DNA of 64,000 nt from Paraburkholderia madseniana (GCF_009690905.1 NZ_VOSW01000024.1:38080-102079), one strand, 5' to 3'. Counted from the first letter of the stretch, positions 17,421-26,101 are shown. Notes: generated by a model not told the origin, from the sequence alone. Made by a program: numbers and translations.

Positions 17421-17685
17421 TCCGCTGCCCTTGATCGCACAGTTGGCCGTGGGACTCGCGCTCGGCACGTTGGCCGGCGCGTGGCATTTCATGTCGCTGC
17501 GCTGGAACTGGCCGCTCTTCGCCGAGGGCCGCGCGGCAGCGGCGCTGGCGTTGCAGCTTGCCCGCTTCGCGCTCACCGGTGCGCTGCTGTTCATGCTCAC
17601 GCACGTCGGCGCATTGGCGCTGCTTGCCGGCATGGCCGGCTTTCTGCCAGCACGCGCCATCGTAATGCGGCGCCAAGGAGGCTAG
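17413..17685 (+). CDS. atpR: N-ATPase AtpR small membrane protein
   Basis: A 90-residue protein with three hydrophobic segments and Arg residues inside or near the membrane (SLRW, QLARFA). AtpR occurs only in N-ATPase operons, between atpQ and atpB, as here. Its proposed role is to interact with the ion-binding site or with AtpQ; that is inference from the family. The start overlaps the atpQ end by 8 bp. Confidence 0.88.
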   Translation: MTSPLPLIAQLAVGLALGTLAGAWHFMSLRWNWPLFAEGRAAAALALQLARFALTGALLFMLTHVGALALLAGMAGFLPARAIVMRRQGG

Positions 17686-17687
17686 CC

Positions 17688-18386
17688 ATGACTGCTTCGC
17701 CGCTGGCCACCGCGCCGCTCCTGCATCTCGGTCCGCTCGCGATCACTGAGCCCGTGATCGCGACCTGGGCAATCATCATCCTGATGACCGCGGTGTCCGC
17801 CTGGCTGACCCGCAACCTGTCGCTCAAGCCGGGCAAGGTGCAAACCGTGCTGGAGCTGCTGGTCGAGACGATCGATCAGCAGATCCGCGACACTATGCAA
17901 ACCGGTCCCGCCACATATCGCGCTTTGATCGGCACACTGTTCCTCTTTGTGCTGATCGCCAACTGGTCGGCCCTCGTGCCGGGTGTGACGCCGCCCACCG
18001 CGCACCTCGAGACGGATGCCGCGCTCGCCCTGATCGTGCTGGGTGCGACGATTTTCTGCGGCATTCGCACGCGCGGCACGGCGGGCTACCTCGCTGCTTT
18101 TGCCGAACCCAGCTGGGTCATGATTCCGCTCAACGTCGTCGAGCAGATCACGCGGACGTTTTCCCTCGTGGTGCGCCTGTTCGGCAACGTGATGAGCGGT
18201 GTGTTCGTGATCGGCATCATTCTTTCGCTCGCCGGCCTGCTCGTCCCCATTCCGTTGATGGCATTGGACCTGCTGACGGGCGCCGTGCAAGCCTATATTT
18301 TTGCCGTTCTGTCGATGGTGTTCATCGGCGCTGCGATCAGCGATACCCATCATCCCGTTAGTGTAAAAAAGGGCGAAGCCTCATGA
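17688..18386 (+). CDS. atpB: N-type ATP synthase subunit a
   Basis: A 232-residue Fo subunit a with five to six membrane segments. The conserved helix TFSLVVRLFGNVMSG carries the essential Arg of the ion half-channels. AAGGAGG lies upstream of the ATG at 17688. It overlaps atpE by 4 bp. Together with the c-ring it forms the ion path; which ion is used is discussed under atpE. Confidence 0.95.
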   Translation: MTASPLATAPLLHLGPLAITEPVIATWAIIILMTAVSAWLTRNLSLKPGKVQTVLELLVETIDQQIRDTMQTGPATYRALIGTLFLFVLIANWSALVPGVTPPTAHLETDAALALIVLGATIFCGIRTRGTAGYLAAFAEPSWVMIPLNVVEQITRTFSLVVRLFGNVMSGVFVIGIILSLAGLLVPIPLMALDLLTGAVQAYIFAVLSMVFIGAAISDTHHPVSVKKGEAS

Positions 18387-18631
18387 ATAACCTCATTGAA
18401 ATCGTCAGCATCGCCGCCGCGGCGCTTGCCGTGTCGTTCGGCGCGATCGGCCCGGCGCTTGCCGAAGGCCGCGCCGTCGCTGCCGCGATGGATGCCATCG
18501 CGCGGCAGCCCGACTCGGCCGGCACCGTGTCGCGTACGCTCTTTGTCGGGCTGGCCATGATCGAGACGATGGCGATCTATTGCCTCGTGATCGCCTTGCT
18601 CCTGCTGTTTGCCAACCCGTTCGTGAAATAG
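18383..18631 (+). CDS. atpE: N-type ATP synthase subunit c
   Basis: An 82-residue proteolipid with two membrane helices joined by the ARQPD loop. The ion-binding carboxylate is Glu61 in MIETMAIY, and a second carboxylate, Glu28, lies in the first helix (LAEGRA), where Na+-dependent enzymes such as that of Ilyobacter have Gln. Thr62 and Tyr66 occupy other ligand positions. The N-type rotor studied in Burkholderia pseudomallei was reported as an unusually large ring with a two-carboxylate, proton-type site, so protons are the likelier ion here (inference). Confidence 0.95.
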   Translation: MNNLIEIVSIAAAALAVSFGAIGPALAEGRAVAAAMDAIARQPDSAGTVSRTLFVGLAMIETMAIYCLVIALLLLFANPFVK

Positions 18632-18640
18632 GCGGCGGTC

Positions 18641-19390
18641 ATGCGAATCGACTGGTCGACGCTCGCGCTGCAGACGATCAATGCCCTGGTCCTGATCTGG
18701 TTGCTGGCGCGGTTCCTGTTCCGCCCGGTTGCGGGCATCATCACCGAGCGCCAGAAGGCGGCGCAGACGCTGATCGCGGACGCCGACGCGGCGAAGCGCG
18801 CGGCGGTTCTGGAGCGCGATACAGCGGCTCGCGAGACGCAGCAGCTTGTCGCCGCGCGCGGCGACGCCATGAAAGCGGTGGCCGCCGATGCGGCGGCGGA
18901 AAAGGCCGCCTTACTGGCGGCCGCGCAAGCCGATGCGGACAGGCTGCGCGCGGCCGCCGACGCCGAAGCCGAGGCCGCGCGCGTCGAACAGGACAAACTC
19001 GTCGCGGTCCGGGCCAACCAGCTGGCCGTCGACATCGCGGCAAAGCTGCTCACGAAGCTGCCGGAGAACGTGCGCGTGAGCGGTTTTGTCGACGGTCTCG
19101 CCGAGGCCATTGCACAACTCCCCGAGCCGGTTCGCGCACAGCTCGGCGCAAACGGCTTGGCGCTCACGCTAGCCGCGCCGCGTGCGCTGAGTCCGCAGGA
19201 GCTGGACCATTGCCGCACGGTGCTCGCAGCGTGCCTGAACCGGGCGGTGTCTCTTGCGATCGAGGTCGATCCGCAACTGATTGCCGGGCTGGAACTGCAG
19301 GCCGCCCACGCTGTGGTGCGCAATAACTTCGGCGCGGATCTCGCGCAGATCAGGGCGGCGCTGCTGGGTAGCGAGCATGTGCCCAGCTGA
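18641..19390 (+). CDS. atpF: N-type ATP synthase subunit b with delta-like C-terminus
   Basis: A 249-residue subunit, much longer than the usual b (about 155). It has one N-terminal membrane helix, a long Ala/Glu/Arg-rich coiled coil (about residues 35-130) and a C-terminal domain. That domain contains VDPQLIAGLELQ, close to the DPSLIGG signature at the end of delta subunits. No separate atpH exists in the operon, so this protein probably supplies both stator stalk and delta-like contact to F1. It lies 9 bp after atpE. Confidence 0.92.
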   Translation: MRIDWSTLALQTINALVLIWLLARFLFRPVAGIITERQKAAQTLIADADAAKRAAVLERDTAARETQQLVAARGDAMKAVAADAAAEKAALLAAAQADADRLRAAADAEAEAARVEQDKLVAVRANQLAVDIAAKLLTKLPENVRVSGFVDGLAEAIAQLPEPVRAQLGANGLALTLAAPRALSPQELDHCRTVLAACLNRAVSLAIEVDPQLIAGLELQAAHAVVRNNFGADLAQIRAALLGSEHVPS

Positions 19391-19391
19391 C

Positions 19392-20945
19392 ATGGCCGAC
19401 GACCCCTGGCTTGCGGCGCAGCGCAACACGCTGGCCCGCACCGCTGTGACCCCATACGCCGAGACGCTCGGACGGGTCGATCGGTGCGGCGACGGCATCG
19501 CGTTTGTCTCGGGCCTGCCGGACGCGGCCCTCAATGAACTGCTCCATTTCGACAGCGGCGCGACGGGCTTTGCCCACACGCTGGACGCTGACCTGATCAG
19601 CGTCGTGCTGCTGGACGACGGGACCGGGGTCGAAGCGGGTGCGCGCGTGACACGTACCGGCACCGTGCTGGAGGTGCCGGTCGGAGAAGGGCTGCTCGGG
19701 CGCGTGATCGACCCGCTCGGGCGGCCGCTCGACCGTGACGAGCCAATCGTGGCGACAACGCGCATGGCAGTCGAACGGCCGGCGCCGGCGATCATCGAGC
19801 GTGACCTGGTTAGCGAGCCGGTCGAAACCGGTGTGCTCCTCGTCGATGCGCTGTTCGCGATCGGCCGCGGGCAGCGGGAACTGATCATCGGTGATCGCGC
19901 CACCGGCAAAACCGCCCTGGCCATCGATGCGATCGTCAATCAGAAACAGTCGGACATGATCTGTGTGTATGTCGCGATCGGCCAGCGCACGACCGCCGTG
20001 CAGCGGGTAATCGAATCCGTCCGCCAGTACGGCGCCCCAGAGCGCTGTATATTCGTCGCCGCCGCCGCGGCATCGGCGCCCGGACTGCAATGGATCGCAC
20101 CGTTCGCGGGTTTCACCATTGCCGAGTACTTTCGCGATCGCGGACAGCACGCGCTAATCGTCATCGACGATCTCACCAAACATGCTGCGACGCATCGTGA
20201 ACTGGCGCTCCTGACGCGCGAACCGCCGGGACGCGAGGCCTATCCTGGCGACATCTTCTATGTTCATGCCCGCCTGCTCGAGCGTGCGGCGAAGCTGTCA
20301 GCAAAACTGGGGGGCGGCTCGCTGACTGCGCTGCCGATTGCCGAAACCGACATGGGCAACCTGTCCGCGTATATCCCGACCAACCTCATTTCGATCACGG
20401 ACGGCCAGATTGTGCTGGATGCCGGACTGTTCGCCGCGAACCAGCGGCCGGCCGTCGATGTGGGCTTGAGCGTGAGCCGTGTCGGTGGAAAGGCGCAGCA
20501 TCCGGCGTTACGCGAGGTGTCGGGCCGCCTGCGGCTCGATTACGCGCAGTTCCTCGAGCTGGAAATGTTCAGCCGCTTCGGCGGTCTGACGGACGCGCGT
20601 GTCGCCGGCAAGATCGCTCGCGGGGAACGTATCCGCGCGCTGATTGCACAGCCGCGCTTCAGCGCACTGCGCACCGTCGACGAGATCGCGCTGCTCACCG
20701 CACTGTCGGCGGGCGTATTCGACGCGGCGCCGGCCGGGATCGTTGCCCAGGTGCGAACGCAACTGGCGGCACGACTGCAGAGCCAGCGCGTGCAATCCGA
20801 ACTGGCGAAAGCGCACGCGGACTCGCCGTCCACACCGTTTAACGCCGATGTGCAGGCCGCCCTGGTCGCCGCGGTTCGCGAACTGGTTCAGCAGTTGACG
20901 CCCCCGGCCACCAGCGGCACGCCGGACACAGGGAGCGCGCGATGA
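19392..20945 (+). CDS. atpA: N-type ATP synthase subunit alpha
   Basis: A 517-residue F1 alpha subunit. The P-loop GDRATGKT is at residues 167-174, and the region SVSRVGGKAQ marks the alpha type. The start is not certain: the ATG at 19392 gives MADDPW, while an upstream in-frame ATG at 19377 would overlap atpF by 14 bp; neither has a strong ribosome site. It overlaps atpG by 4 bp. Confidence 0.94.
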   Translation: MADDPWLAAQRNTLARTAVTPYAETLGRVDRCGDGIAFVSGLPDAALNELLHFDSGATGFAHTLDADLISVVLLDDGTGVEAGARVTRTGTVLEVPVGEGLLGRVIDPLGRPLDRDEPIVATTRMAVERPAPAIIERDLVSEPVETGVLLVDALFAIGRGQRELIIGDRATGKTALAIDAIVNQKQSDMICVYVAIGQRTTAVQRVIESVRQYGAPERCIFVAAAAASAPGLQWIAPFAGFTIAEYFRDRGQHALIVIDDLTKHAATHRELALLTREPPGREAYPGDIFYVHARLLERAAKLSAKLGGGSLTALPIAETDMGNLSAYIPTNLISITDGQIVLDAGLFAANQRPAVDVGLSVSRVGGKAQHPALREVSGRLRLDYAQFLELEMFSRFGGLTDARVAGKIARGERIRALIAQPRFSALRTVDEIALLTALSAGVFDAAPAGIVAQVRTQLAARLQSQRVQSELAKAHADSPSTPFNADVQAALVAAVRELVQQLTPPATSGTPDTGSAR

Positions 20946-21787
20946 GCGGCAAACTTACCGAAATCGAATCGCGCAGCGCCACTGCCCGGCAACTCGACGC
21001 CGTGATTGGGGCAATGCGCGGTATCGCGGCAGCCCGCTCGCGCGAAGCGCAACGGCGGCTGCCCGGCATCCGTTCTTCGGCTTCGACAGTCGGGGCCGCG
21101 ATCGGCGCCGTACTCGCGCACGGTGCCGAGGCGCCAATGCGCGTGCCGGAGCACGGCACGCAGATCGTCATCGCACTGTGCGCGGAGCAGGGTTTCGTCG
21201 GCTCATTCAATGAGCAGATCCTTGACCGCGTACAGTCCCGCCTCGCGTCGGCGCCATGCGAGTGTCTGCTCGTGGGCACACGCGGCGAGATCGCGGCAAA
21301 CGAACGTCGCCTCGCATTTGCCTGGCGTTCGCCGGCCGCCTCCCATGCCGACGATGTGCCCGCACTCGCCAGCCGTATTACCGACGCACTTTATCTACGT
21401 CTCGACCAACGGGTGGTCACCGAAGTCTCGGTCATCCACGCGGTGCCAGGTATCGCGGCCCATAGCGAGATCGTCGATCATCGCCTGATTCCGTTTGATT
21501 TTTCCCGTTTCCAGGTAGTGCGGCGCAGTCAGCCGCCGTTGCTCAATTTGCCTTCGGACCGCCTGCTTGCCGGACTGGTCGAAGCGTATGTCTATGTCGA
21601 GTTGTGCGAGGCGTTGATGCTCTCGTTCGCTGCTGAGAACGAAGCCCGGGTGCGTGCCATGCTGGCCGCGCGCGCCAATGTGAAAGAGACGCTCGAAGCC
21701 CTGACGCAGAATTACCGCCAGGTCCGTCAGGATGAAATCACGGCGGATATTGTGGAACTGGCGGCGAGTGCAGGTGCCGCCGTCTGA
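20942..21787 (+). CDS. atpG: N-type ATP synthase subunit gamma
   Basis: A 281-residue central-stalk subunit. The N-terminal helix carries the family pattern ESRSATARQLDAVIGAMRGIAAARSR and the C-terminal helix (ALMLSFAAENEARVRAML) forms the other half of the shaft. It is the last gene of the N-ATPase operon and is convergent with oleate hydratase, with about 58 bp between stop codons. I see no strong terminator there. Confidence 0.94.
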   Translation: MSGKLTEIESRSATARQLDAVIGAMRGIAAARSREAQRRLPGIRSSASTVGAAIGAVLAHGAEAPMRVPEHGTQIVIALCAEQGFVGSFNEQILDRVQSRLASAPCECLLVGTRGEIAANERRLAFAWRSPAASHADDVPALASRITDALYLRLDQRVVTEVSVIHAVPGIAAHSEIVDHRLIPFDFSRFQVVRRSQPPLLNLPSDRLLAGLVEAYVYVELCEALMLSFAAENEARVRAMLAARANVKETLEALTQNYRQVRQDEITADIVELAASAGAAV

Positions 21788-21845
21788 GCGGCGATGCCTT
21801 CTGCGGCGCCGGGCGAGTCGTCAGCCGCACGCTGCATGGCACGGA

Positions 21846-23483
21846 CTAACGGTCCCGTAGCGTCGAAAATGCCTTGTAGACGACCCGGGGATCATGCTGG
21901 CCCTTGTAGACTTTGGGCGCGGCAAGATCGAGTCCGAGCAGCGCATACACCGCGTTCTGCGCCGAGCGCACCGAGTATTCGACGGTGAACACGACGTCGT
22001 CGGGCAGTTCGCAGAATTGCCCGGTGAAGGCGAGGTTTTGCCAGCCTTCGGGCACCACGGCAGGCCGGTCGCCACGGCTGCGCGGCAGGAACTGGCTCGT
22101 GATGAATGGCATCAGGCAGGGGATGCAGTTGGCGTGTTCGAGAATTCGGGCAGACTCCGCCTCCACCCGCAAATGGCCAAGCATCTCCGTCAGGATTTCG
22201 CGGCCGGTGCAGGCCTGCATTGGCTTGCCGACAAAATCGCCGGGCTCGTCGACCCGCAAGCCGTAGCCCCACAACACCTGCACGTCCGCGGGTTGGTCGA
22301 TGAAATGCGGCTGATGCGGCACCACGATCGACGCCAGCCAACTCGACTCGGCAAAGGTAATCAGCCCACCTTCACCCGGCACATTGCCGGTCAGGTCGCG
22401 GATCAGCCGGAATAACGTCGGGTCGCGCAAGGTCACGGTGAACGACAACCACTTCGAGGCGTCGACGTGATCCGCGAAGACGGACGGGTGGCCGAACTCG
22501 GGACGGCCCGCGGCGATGGTTTTCCAGAGGCGCCAGGCGCCGGTGTCGTCGGTGCTGTTCAAGGCCGCGGGGTGGTCCATGGCGCCCAGGCTGGAAGCGG
22601 CTGTCATGGAGCCGAGCGTGACGATGACCTTGTCTGCCGGCCCTACCGGCAGTTCAATACGCCGATGCGCGGTTTCGCAGACAATGCCGCGCACGCGCTT
22701 TTCTGCACCGGTTTCGTCGAACAGCAGATTCGTGACCCGGGTGTCCGGCCGGAACGCAACGCCGTGGTCGTCCAGCCAGCGGCGCAATGGCCGGATCATC
22801 GAGTCGTACTGGTTGTAGACCGTACGCATGATGCCGTGCAACTGGTTAAACCCGGCCGACATATGCGCGAAGCGCAGCAGATAGCGCCGAAGTTCGACCG
22901 CGCTATGCCACGGCTGAAAGGCGAAGGTCGTGCACCACATCAACCAGAAATTGGTCTCGAAGAAGGACGAATCGAAGTGGTCCGAAATCCGGCTATTTCC
23001 GAGCATCACTTCGGGTTCGATCGACAGGCGGCCCAGCGTCAGTAGATGTTTTTCGTCGAGCCCATATTCGGGCGTGTCTTCGCGTTTGCCGTTTCTGACA
23101 AGCCGCGACTTCGATGAGGTTCTGATGGTCTCGTTCCAGTCGAAGATCTCCTGCGTCACGCTCTTGCTGTTATCCAGCGTAGGGATCGACGAGAACAGGT
23201 CATAGGTGCACAGATACTTGCTTTCGAGCATGCGGCCGCCGCGCACGACATAGCCGCCTTCCGCGGTGCCGGCGCCGTCCAGGCTGCCGCCGGGCTTGTC
23301 GAGCGCTTCCAGAACGGTGATGTCGCAGCCGCGCACATGCCCGTCGCGGATCAGGAACGCCGCTGCTGCTAACGAAGCGATGCCGCCGCCGATGAGATAG
23401 AACTTGCCGCCCTCTTGCGGGTGGCCGTCGAGGTCGGCGTCGGCGCGCAGAGTGGGTGCGTGAATCGGGTCAGAGTTTTGCAC
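21846..23483 (-). CDS. ohyA: Oleate hydratase (MCRA family)
   Basis: A 545-residue FAD enzyme that adds water to oleic acid to give 10-hydroxystearate. The dinucleotide motif GGGIASLAAAAFLIRDG is at about residues 28-44, followed by the family stretches GGRMLESKYLCTYDLFSSIP and TFAFQPWHSAVELRR. The start is taken as GTG at 23483, with AAGGA upstream; the longer frame would contain two FNR boxes and is unlikely to be coding there. It is divergent from the K+ channel gene. A hydratase makes sense for membrane lipid or fatty-acid detoxification at low oxygen, but this is inference. Confidence 0.92.
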   Translation of the reverse strand: MQNSDPIHAPTLRADADLDGHPQEGGKFYLIGGGIASLAAAAFLIRDGHVRGCDITVLEALDKPGGSLDGAGTAEGGYVVRGGRMLESKYLCTYDLFSSIPTLDNSKSVTQEIFDWNETIRTSSKSRLVRNGKREDTPEYGLDEKHLLTLGRLSIEPEVMLGNSRISDHFDSSFFETNFWLMWCTTFAFQPWHSAVELRRYLLRFAHMSAGFNQLHGIMRTVYNQYDSMIRPLRRWLDDHGVAFRPDTRVTNLLFDETGAEKRVRGIVCETAHRRIELPVGPADKVIVTLGSMTAASSLGAMDHPAALNSTDDTGAWRLWKTIAAGRPEFGHPSVFADHVDASKWLSFTVTLRDPTLFRLIRDLTGNVPGEGGLITFAESSWLASIVVPHQPHFIDQPADVQVLWGYGLRVDEPGDFVGKPMQACTGREILTEMLGHLRVEAESARILEHANCIPCLMPFITSQFLPRSRGDRPAVVPEGWQNLAFTGQFCELPDDVVFTVEYSVRSAQNAVYALLGLDLAAPKVYKGQHDPRVVYKAFSTLRDR

Positions 23484-23585
23484 GTCGATTTCCTTTTCAT
23501 GTTCGCCGCTATCCAAATGCAGTCGGACCGCCCTGAGGCGTAGGGTGGACGATGCTCCAACATACCCGTCGTGTCGGCGTTCCGA

Positions 23586-23599
23586 TTGAGTTGGATCAA
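23586..23599 (-). promoter_or_regulatory. FNR box for oleate hydratase
   Basis: TTGAGTTGGATCAA, one mismatch. Minus-strand TATGTT (23559-23564) is centred exactly 31 bp away, and the GTG start follows 76 bp later. It shares the 320-bp divergent gap with a second box serving the channel gene. Confidence 0.75.
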
Positions 23600-23699
23600 G
23601 TAGCGATCGCGGCGGCGCTTTTTTATCAAGGCGGAAGCTGGGGCCCCTCGTTCGTTGCGGACGCTCATGCAGCGCAGGTCCGGCGCATTTCGCTGTTTT

Positions 23700-23713
23700 G
23701 TGATCCTTATCAA
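23700..23713 (+). promoter_or_regulatory. FNR box for the K+ channel gene
   Basis: GTGATCCTTATCAA, one mismatch, with TATGCT at 23735-23740 centred exactly 31 bp downstream and the channel start codon at 23804. Confidence 0.75.
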
Positions 23714-23803
23714 GAACACCTGATAGCCCGTCCATATGCTGGTCCAGCACAGGGCGTCGTCCGCGTGGTCAATCAGCGTCCTAACCTCGAATTCGGTGGC
23801 GAA

Positions 23804-24634
23804 ATGAACGAGCGTTTTCGCATTGCGGGCCTCGGCGGTGTCGATCCCCATGACAGCGCGCGGGCGGTGCGTGCATGGCGCTGGCTACAGTGGGTTCTGT
23901 TGGGATTCAGCCTGCTCGCCATTCCCGCTTTCTACTTCGAACTGGCCGTCGATTTGCCGATGCTGCATCCGGCGGGCAGGGCGCTCTACGCCTGTATGGC
24001 GGCCGGGTTCGCCGTTTCGCTCGCCTGGATGGCCCATCTGAGCCGCCATCCCAGGCGGTTTCTCATGCGAAACCGTTACGACCTGTTGATCACAATGGGC
24101 GCGGCGGCTAGCGTCGCGTGGGGCGTGTCCACGTGGTCGTCGCTCGAATGGGTGCTGCGCATTCTGTTCGTGGGACTGGTGGCGGCGCGCATCGCCATGT
24201 CGGTGCGGGCGTTTTTCTCGCCCAATCGCTTACTTTTGCTGTTGGCAATTGCTGCGGTCCTTCTGGCGTCTGCGGGCGCGGGCTTTTACTGGCTCGAGCC
24301 GAGCGTTCACAGCTATGCCGAGGGCGTCTGGCTGGCATTCGAAAGTAGCGCGACGGTCGGCTTCGGCGACATGGCGCCGACCACGCCGGCGTCGCGGGTT
24401 TTCGCGGCCTTCGTGGTGTTGCTTGGCTACGGTCTGCTGTCGCTGGTGTTCGCGAGCATTGCGGCGATCTTCGTCGAACAGGAAGAGCGCCTGCTGCGCC
24501 GTGAAATGCATCGCGACATCAAGACCTTGCAGGCGGAAATCGCGGCGCTGCGAAGGGAGGTGGGCCGCATCGGCACCCAGTCGCACGTCGACGATGGGGC
24601 TATCGGACGTGACTGTCCGCCTGAATCGCGCTAA
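23804..24634 (+). CDS. Voltage-gated-type K+ channel
   Basis: A 276-residue ion channel with about six hydrophobic segments. The pore loop SSATVGFGDMAPTTP carries the K+ selectivity filter TVGFGD at about residues 182-187. Segments before the pore could form a voltage-sensor-like bundle, though it has fewer regularly spaced Arg residues than true S4 helices. A C-terminal coiled coil (EERLLRREMHRDIKTLQAEIAALRRE) should tetramerise. The start at 23804 has GGTGGCGA upstream. Its 3' end overlaps the end of the histidine kinase gene on the other strand by 35 bp. Confidence 0.88.
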   Translation: MNERFRIAGLGGVDPHDSARAVRAWRWLQWVLLGFSLLAIPAFYFELAVDLPMLHPAGRALYACMAAGFAVSLAWMAHLSRHPRRFLMRNRYDLLITMGAAASVAWGVSTWSSLEWVLRILFVGLVAARIAMSVRAFFSPNRLLLLLAIAAVLLASAGAGFYWLEPSVHSYAEGVWLAFESSATVGFGDMAPTTPASRVFAAFVVLLGYGLLSLVFASIAAIFVEQEERLLRREMHRDIKTLQAEIAALRREVGRIGTQSHVDDGAIGRDCPPESR

Positions 24635-25718
24635 GGGGCAGATGAACGGCAATCGCGAAGCCGGCGCCGGGTGTGCTAGCTATCTGGACGAAGCCACCCA
24701 GCTGGCGCGCTCGCTCGCGCATGCCGAGCAAACCGAATGCGCGCGGCCTGCGCTTATAGTCGAGCTCCGTGCCACGCCCGTCGTCTTCAATACGTACGGT
24801 GCAGGTGTCGGCGCTCGTCGATATCGCAATCAGCACGTGACGTGCCTCGGCATGCTTCGCGACATTGGTCAGCGCTTCCTGGACGATACGGTAAATCGTG
24901 GTAGAAGCGGACGGCGTAAAGCTTGTCTCGTCGAGGCTGGCTTCGACGACGGTCTCGAAGTCGTAGCGATGTGTGAAGTCGTCGACAAGCCACTCGAGCG
25001 CGGCGGCCAGGCCGAGGTCGTCCAGCATGGGTGGTCGCAGGTCGGACGCGAGGCGCCGCAGCGATGCCATCATGACGTCGATCTGCCGTTGCAGTCCGGT
25101 CGTTGCGGCTAGCGCGGCAGGGCGGGCGTTGCTCGCCGCCAGTTGCACCTCCAGTGCGGCGATGCCCATTTTGAGCGCAGTCAGTTGCTGACCAAGATCG
25201 TCGTGCAATTCGCGAGCGATGCGCTTCTGTTCGTCCTCGCGCGCACTCTGGATCTGCGCCGCCAATTCGCTGCTGTGCTCGAGTTCGGCCAGCCGCATGC
25301 GTTCGGTCATATCGCGCGTGACCTTGGCGAAGCCGAGCAGCGCGCCGGACGGATCGTGCACCGCGGTGATCGTGACATCCGCCCAGAAGCGCGAACCGTC
25401 CCGGCGCACGCGCCAGCCCTGGTCCTCCGCCCGGCCACGGGCGGCGGCAATGGCAAGTTCACGCGTGGGCTTGTCCGAGGCGACGTCTTCAGGTGTATAG
25501 AAAACAGAAAAATGACGGCCGATGATTTCGTCGGTGGAATAGCCCTTGATTTTGCGGGCGCCGCTGTTCCAGCTCGCCACGCGGCCGTCTGGATCCAGCA
25601 TGAAAATCGCATAATCCTGCACCGCATCGATCAGCAACTGATAGCGGTCCTCCAGCGGGACGTCGGAGTCGTTTGCCGAGCCAGTCTTGCGCTTTGCATC
25701 GTTCCAGTTGAAATCCAC
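24600..25718 (-). CDS. PAS sensor histidine kinase (HisKA_3), orphan
   Basis: A 372-residue soluble kinase. A PAS domain (about residues 25-135, with IGRHFSVFYTPED) is followed by HisKA_3 with His172 in ELHDDLG and a HATPase_c domain (DDGRG, GLLGMRERA). It has no membrane segment, so it should sense an internal signal such as redox or oxygen. GTG at 25718 is taken as start because GGGAG precedes it; ATG codons at 25754 and 25811 have no ribosome site. There is no response-regulator gene nearby; its core resembles the kinase at 2049-4193, so the regulator at 1405-2052 is a likely partner. Confidence 0.88.
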   Translation of the reverse strand: MDFNWNDAKRKTGSANDSDVPLEDRYQLLIDAVQDYAIFMLDPDGRVASWNSGARKIKGYSTDEIIGRHFSVFYTPEDVASDKPTRELAIAAARGRAEDQGWRVRRDGSRFWADVTITAVHDPSGALLGFAKVTRDMTERMRLAELEHSSELAAQIQSAREDEQKRIARELHDDLGQQLTALKMGIAALEVQLAASNARPAALAATTGLQRQIDVMMASLRRLASDLRPPMLDDLGLAAALEWLVDDFTHRYDFETVVEASLDETSFTPSASTTIYRIVQEALTNVAKHAEARHVLIAISTSADTCTVRIEDDGRGTELDYKRRPRAFGLLGMRERARQLGGFVQIASTPGAGFAIAVHLPLSAIQADSHVR

Positions 25719-25871
25719 CGTTATCTCCCGTCCCACGTTGCACGCCTCCCGCATGCGGTTTTCAGAACGGCATATGACGGTAGGTGACGCCGTTTGCCGA
25801 AAGCTTAGCATCCGCGCACAGGGCGCGTTCTGGAATGTGGTCGGCAGCGGCCAATGCAGGGTTCAATTCGT

Positions 25872-25900
25872 CGCCACGCCACGCCACGCCACGCCACGCC
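25872..25900. repeat. Pentanucleotide tandem repeat (CGCCA)
   Basis: Nearly six copies of CGCCA in a row, in the 383-bp gap between the orphan histidine kinase and the HPF-like gene. A 5-bp unit is prone to slippage. It is about 150 bp upstream of the kinase start and could alter promoter spacing. Apart from this and the FNR box, I see nothing else in the gap. Confidence 0.85.
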
Positions 25901-25945
25901 GCTCCAATCAGTCAGGCGAGTGTGGGCAACCGCCCGCCTGATGTC

Positions 25946-25959
25946 TTGACACAAGTCAA
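25946..25959 (+). promoter_or_regulatory. FNR-like box upstream of the HPF-like gene
   Basis: TTGACACAAGTCAA is a perfect inverted repeat with two symmetrical departures from the consensus. GATCAT at 25981-25986 is centred 31 bp downstream on the plus strand; no good -10 is seen on the minus strand. Confidence 0.55.
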
Positions 25960-26101
25960 GTGGCCTGGGCCATTCGCGCCGATCATTCAATCATCCCGCG
26001 GCCGTATCTTGCCGGACTAGCGACGCGACTGCGGCGGGCAAATTCGTGACGGAGCCCGCGCGAAGCCCTGCAAGCCTGGGAGAAGGGGCATGGGAGTCGG
26101 T

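Noticed and set aside
21788..21845. Terminator between atpG and oleate hydratase
   Set aside because: I looked for a hairpin with a U-run and saw only weak GC-rich complementarity.
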